From Verrucomicrobiota bacterium (GTDB taxonomy: Bacteria; Verrucomicrobiota; Verrucomicrobiia; Limisphaerales; UBA1096): DNA of 8,292 bases. Shown here in pieces: positions 6,559 to 8,292 of the stretch. The stretch covers positions 1 through 8,292 of the forward strand of contig JASLKI010000080.1 of assembly GCA_030747575.1 (NCBI GenBank), read 5' to 3'. Both the position numbers and the translations under genes were made by a program. The notes beneath the pieces were generated by a model. The model ran no database searches. It was not told where the DNA came from and saw nothing but the letters and a program-made list of their open reading frames with translations. Position 1 is the stretch's first letter; every line of letters begins with the position of its first letter.

Positions 6559-7363
6559 CCCGACCGAACAGCCCCGGCGAGTCGCCATCGCTATCGCCGC
6601 TCACCCGGACGACATCGAATTCATGATGGGCGGCACACTACTGTTGCTGAGTGAGGCCGGTTGGGAGACGCACTGCCTCAACATCTCGAGCGGCAACTGC
6701 GGCAGCGTCAGCTTGAGTGCGGAGGAAATCGAGGTCAAGCGGCTGTCCGAGGCGAGGGAGGCCGCTTCCATACTTGGCGCAACTTTTCACCCGCCGTTTT
6801 CGCGCGATCTCGAGGTTTTTTACGACCTCCGGCATCTGCGGCATTTGGCCTCGATCATCCGCGATGTGAACCCGTCGATCGTGCTGACGCATTCGCCGGA
6901 GGATTACATGGAGGATCACACCAACGCCTCACGCCTGGCCGTGACGGCCGCCTTCTCCCGCGGCATGCCGAACTTCGGGGTATCGCCCGCGCGACCGACG
7001 GTAGACGGCGAAGTGGCGGTGTACCACGGGATGCCCCACGGCCTGCGGGATGCCCTGCGTCGGCAGGTCGAGCCCGGGCTGTTCGTCGACACGGCAAGCG
7101 TGCTCGAAACCAAGCGGCAGGCGCTCGCCGCGCATCGCAGCCAAAAGGAATGGCTCGATGTCAGCCAGGGGTTGAACTCGTATCTGCAAACGATGGAGGA
7201 AATGTCGCTGGCGCTTGGCCAGGCATCGGGGAAATTTCAGCACGCCGAGGGATGGCGGCGGCACTCGCACCTTGGCTTCAGCGCCGAAAAGATCGACCCG
7301 TTGAAACACGCGCTTGGCCAAGCGGCCTTGGCGAACGCGGACTACGAAGACAGTCTCGGTTAG
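6551..7363 (+). CDS. PIG-L/LmbE family metal-dependent deacetylase
   Basis: The product has 270 residues. GTG 6551 is the only in-frame start ahead of the active-site motif, and it lies within the last codons of the oxidoreductase gene (8-bp overlap). The zinc motif Ala-His-Pro-Asp-Asp is at 17-21, followed by Ile-Glu. The second metal-site region is Ser-Pro-Glu-Asp-Tyr-Met-Glu-Asp-His (115-123), with His123 the expected third ligand. The family removes acetyl groups from N-acetylglucosaminyl compounds (GlcNAc-PI, MshB and BshB substrates, and other small GlcNAc conjugates). There is no signal peptide, so it is cytosolic. Coupling to a Gfo/Idh dehydrogenase suggests joint modification of an amino-sugar substrate, which is an inference. 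The C-terminal part contains two copies of Ala-Leu-Gly-Gln-Ala encoded over the palindrome described elsewhere, one of them in the perfect 14-bp form. Confidence 0.9.
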   Translation: MTDPTEQPRRVAIAIAAHPDDIEFMMGGTLLLLSEAGWETHCLNISSGNCGSVSLSAEEIEVKRLSEAREAASILGATFHPPFSRDLEVFYDLRHLRHLASIIRDVNPSIVLTHSPEDYMEDHTNASRLAVTAAFSRGMPNFGVSPARPTVDGEVAVYHGMPHGLRDALRRQVEPGLFVDTASVLETKRQALAAHRSQKEWLDVSQGLNSYLQTMEEMSLALGQASGKFQHAEGWRRHSHLGFSAEKIDPLKHALGQAALANADYEDSLG

Positions 7364-7595
7364 GGGCAACCCCCACTAAAGCAACCAAGTCGAGAACGCG
7401 CTTGTCGTTCTCGTTGGCGGCCTGAAGCAGCTTTGCCGCAACGGCTGACTTCTCCCGCGATCTTACACGTAGTTGCGCCGCCTCCGCTGGTTCAGCCGTC
7501 AACAACTGCCTCAAGTCGCTCCTAGCCGATTGGAACAACTTCTGTGCGGAAATCTGGACACCAGCAACCTGCATAATCAATCCCATTGTCGGCAT
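7278..7595 (-). CDS. Possible small helical protein, unrecognised
   Basis: This leftward frame of 105 codons starts at ATG 7595; another ATG at 7574 is preceded by GGGA and is the better start. The first 77 residues are in otherwise gene-free DNA and look protein-like. They are mostly helical, with mixed Leu, Gln, Lys and Glu, and contain a segment Val-Ala-Ala-Lys-Leu-Leu-Gln-Ala-Ala-Asn. The last 28 residues run antisense over the end of the deacetylase gene and look like filler (Arg/Ser/Pro-rich). Third-position GC is clearly lower than in the neighbours, by eye. The helical pattern with AxxxLxxA(N/D)E near the C-terminus vaguely recalls short flagellar-rod-like proteins, but I do not recognise a family. 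It could be a real small gene whose stop was lost, or chance. Confidence 0.33.
   Translation of the reverse strand: MPTMGLIMQVAGVQISAQKLFQSARSDLRQLLTAEPAEAAQLRVRSREKSAVAAKLLQAANENDKRVLDLVALVGVAPNRDCLRSPRSPRPLGQARVSTGRSFRR
7360..7379 (+). terminator. Hairpin at the deacetylase stop codon
   Basis: TTAGGGG, a CAA loop and CCCC(CA)CTAA form an imperfect stem that includes the TAG stop (7361-7363). There is no U-tract after it, so termination is possible but unproven. Confidence 0.3.
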
Positions 7596-7600
7596 GAGCC

Positions 7601-7621
7601 GGAAAAACTGAAGTTTTTTCC
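7601..7621. repeat. A/T-rich inverted repeat upstream of the esterase promoter
   Basis: GGAAAAAC (7601-7608), a TGAA loop and GTTTTTTCC (7613-7621) form an inverted repeat with one bulged T. It sits between the possible leftward small gene and the rightward esterase promoter, 5 bp before the -35. It could be an operator or an UP-like element for the esterase. As an RNA hairpin it would also fall in the leader of the small gene. Confidence 0.35.
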
Positions 7622-7625
7622 CGCC

Positions 7626-7653
7626 TTGGATCGCGCCGGCGGCCCGCTACACT
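7626..7653 (+). promoter_or_regulatory. Promoter for a leaderless esterase mRNA
   Basis: TTGGAT (7626-7631) and TACACT (7648-7653) are separated by 16 bp. Transcription would begin about 7 bp after the -10, at or next to G7660, which is the first base of the GTG start codon. No in-frame alternative start lies just upstream, and there is no Shine-Dalgarno site. The simplest reading is a leaderless transcript. Confidence 0.5.
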
Positions 7654-7659
7654 GCCGCC

Positions 7660-8286
7660 GTGCTGGACACGGAACTGATTCCCGCCGCCGAGGCGGACTC
7701 CAAATGGCTGATGGTAGTGCTACACGGGCTGGGCGACAGCATGGAGGGGTTCCGCTGGCTGCCACGCGCGCTGAACAACCCAAGGCTCAACACCCTGCTC
7801 GCCAATGCGCCGGACGACTACCACGGCGGCTTTTCGTGGTACGACATTTATGACAAACCGGGCATCGGCGTGGAGCGCAGCCGTAGCTTGTTGTTCGATC
7901 TGCTCGACCGACAGCGCGCCGATGGCTTCGCAACGGAACAGACGTTTGTGTTCGGTTTTTCGCAGGGCTGCTTGATGACGCACGAGGTGGGCATTCGCTA
8001 TCCGCACCGGTTCGCCGGTCTGATCGGCATCAGTGGCTACGCGCATGAGCCGGAGCAACTCGTCGCCAAGCAATCGCCGGTCGCGACGGAGCAGTCGTTC
8101 CTTATCACGCACGGCACGGCCGATCCGCTGCTGCCGCTGGCCCAGACCCAGGCGCAGATGGAACAACTCCAGGCCGGCGGCATCCGTATGCAGTGGGAAG
8201 TGTTCGAGAAGGAGCACACCATCCAAGGCGAAGCCGAGCTGGCGGTGATCCGGAAGTTTGTCGACAAACAAATGAAGCCGCTATGA
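7660..8286 (+). CDS. Phospholipase/carboxylesterase family alpha/beta hydrolase
   Basis: This 208-residue protein has the usual length for the Abhydrolase_2 (carboxylesterase/lysophospholipase-like) family. The oxyanion-hole motif His-Gly-Leu-Gly-Asp is at 22-26. The nucleophile elbow Gly-Phe-Ser-Gln-Gly is at 99-103, with Ser101 catalytic. The acid is Asp155 in His-Gly-Thr-Ala-Asp-Pro, and the base is probably His186 in Lys-Glu-His-Thr-Ile. All triad residues are present, so it should be an active cytosolic esterase on small acyl esters or thioesters; the exact substrate is unknown. The GTG start at 7660 is chosen because no ATG lies upstream in frame and a promoter -10 ends 6 bp before it. 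Its TGA stop overlaps an ATG at 8283, which suggests a co-translated downstream gene. No TTGGCCAA copy occurs in this gene, unlike the others. Confidence 0.9.
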   Translation: MLDTELIPAAEADSKWLMVVLHGLGDSMEGFRWLPRALNNPRLNTLLANAPDDYHGGFSWYDIYDKPGIGVERSRSLLFDLLDRQRADGFATEQTFVFGFSQGCLMTHEVGIRYPHRFAGLIGISGYAHEPEQLVAKQSPVATEQSFLITHGTADPLLPLAQTQAQMEQLQAGGIRMQWEVFEKEHTIQGEAELAVIRKFVDKQMKPL

Positions 8287-8292
8287 GCGGAA
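8283..8292 (+). CDS. Possible start of a downstream gene, cut by the window edge
   Basis: ATGA at 8283-8286 joins the esterase stop to a new ATG with the codons Met-Ser-Gly visible. The 4-bp overlap is a typical operon junction and the same kind is used at 2757-2760, but only three codons are seen. Confidence 0.3.

Larger units (their letters stand above)
146..7324. repeat. Dispersed iterated palindrome TTGGCCAA
   Basis: Exact copies are at 146-153, 240-247, 2021-2028, 2054-2061, 2270-2277, 4927-4934, 6430-6437 and 7314-7321. The last extends to the perfect 14-bp palindrome CGCTTGGCCAAGCG (7311-7324). One-mismatch copies are at 1915, 2117, 2716, 3919, 4275, 5014 and 7215. All exact copies lie inside genes, read as Leu-Ala-Lys in six cases and as Phe/Leu-Gly-Gln in the other two. 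Most are flanked by C before and G after. The span given covers first to last copy; the element is dispersed, not continuous. Confidence 0.75.

Noticed and set aside
1..8292. tRNA, rRNA, CRISPR array, insertion sequence, transposase or phage genes
   Set aside because: I looked on both strands and saw no tRNA-like cloverleaf, rRNA segment, regularly spaced direct repeats, terminal inverted repeats or mobile-element proteins.

Overview
The window is GC-rich (roughly 60-65% by eye) bacterial chromosome. The gene content suggests the Planctomycetes-Verrucomicrobia-Chlamydiae group, most likely Verrucomicrobiota. The signs are exported PQQ-like and NHL beta-propellers, an EF-hand pair of the type common in these phyla, a Gfo/Idh oxidoreductase beside a PIG-L/LmbE deacetylase, several GTG starts and mostly weak Shine-Dalgarno sites. 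This placement is an inference from protein style; there is no rRNA or marker gene here.

Layout: (1) 2-616 (+), the 3' part of a sugar-1-phosphate nucleotidylyltransferase. (2) 617-792, a convergent intergenic gap with a cluster of three hairpins. (3) 5339-793 (-), a compact three-gene operon of exported proteins: a Tat-signal NHL-type propeller with a Cys-rich leader, then a paralogous propeller carrying an inserted EF-hand/Arg-Gly-rich segment, then a fusion of a PhnD-like substrate-binding domain with a PQQ-like propeller. The first two are 18 bp apart and the last two overlap by ATGA. (4) 5340-5508, a divergent promoter region. (5) 5509-7363 (+), a two-gene operon of Gfo/Idh/MocA oxidoreductase and PIG-L deacetylase overlapping by 8 bp. 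(6) 7364-7659, a mostly intergenic stretch with a hairpin at the deacetylase stop, a possible small leftward gene, an A/T-rich inverted repeat and a promoter. (7) 7660-8286 (+), a carboxylesterase/phospholipase that is probably translated from a leaderless GTG mRNA, followed by the first codons of a possible coupled gene.

The rightward genes look like sugar and cell-envelope metabolism. The leftward operon is the most distinctive part. All three products are predicted to be exported beta-propellers, two are paralogues sharing a vicinal Cys-Cys-Asn-Pro motif, and the third joins a ligand-binding domain to a propeller. They look like a co-translated periplasmic module whose ligand cannot be told from sequence.

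A DNA-level signal runs through the coding sequence: the palindrome TTGGCCAA occurs eight times exactly, with many one-mismatch copies, in two different reading frames. That resembles a highly iterated palindrome more than a protein motif.
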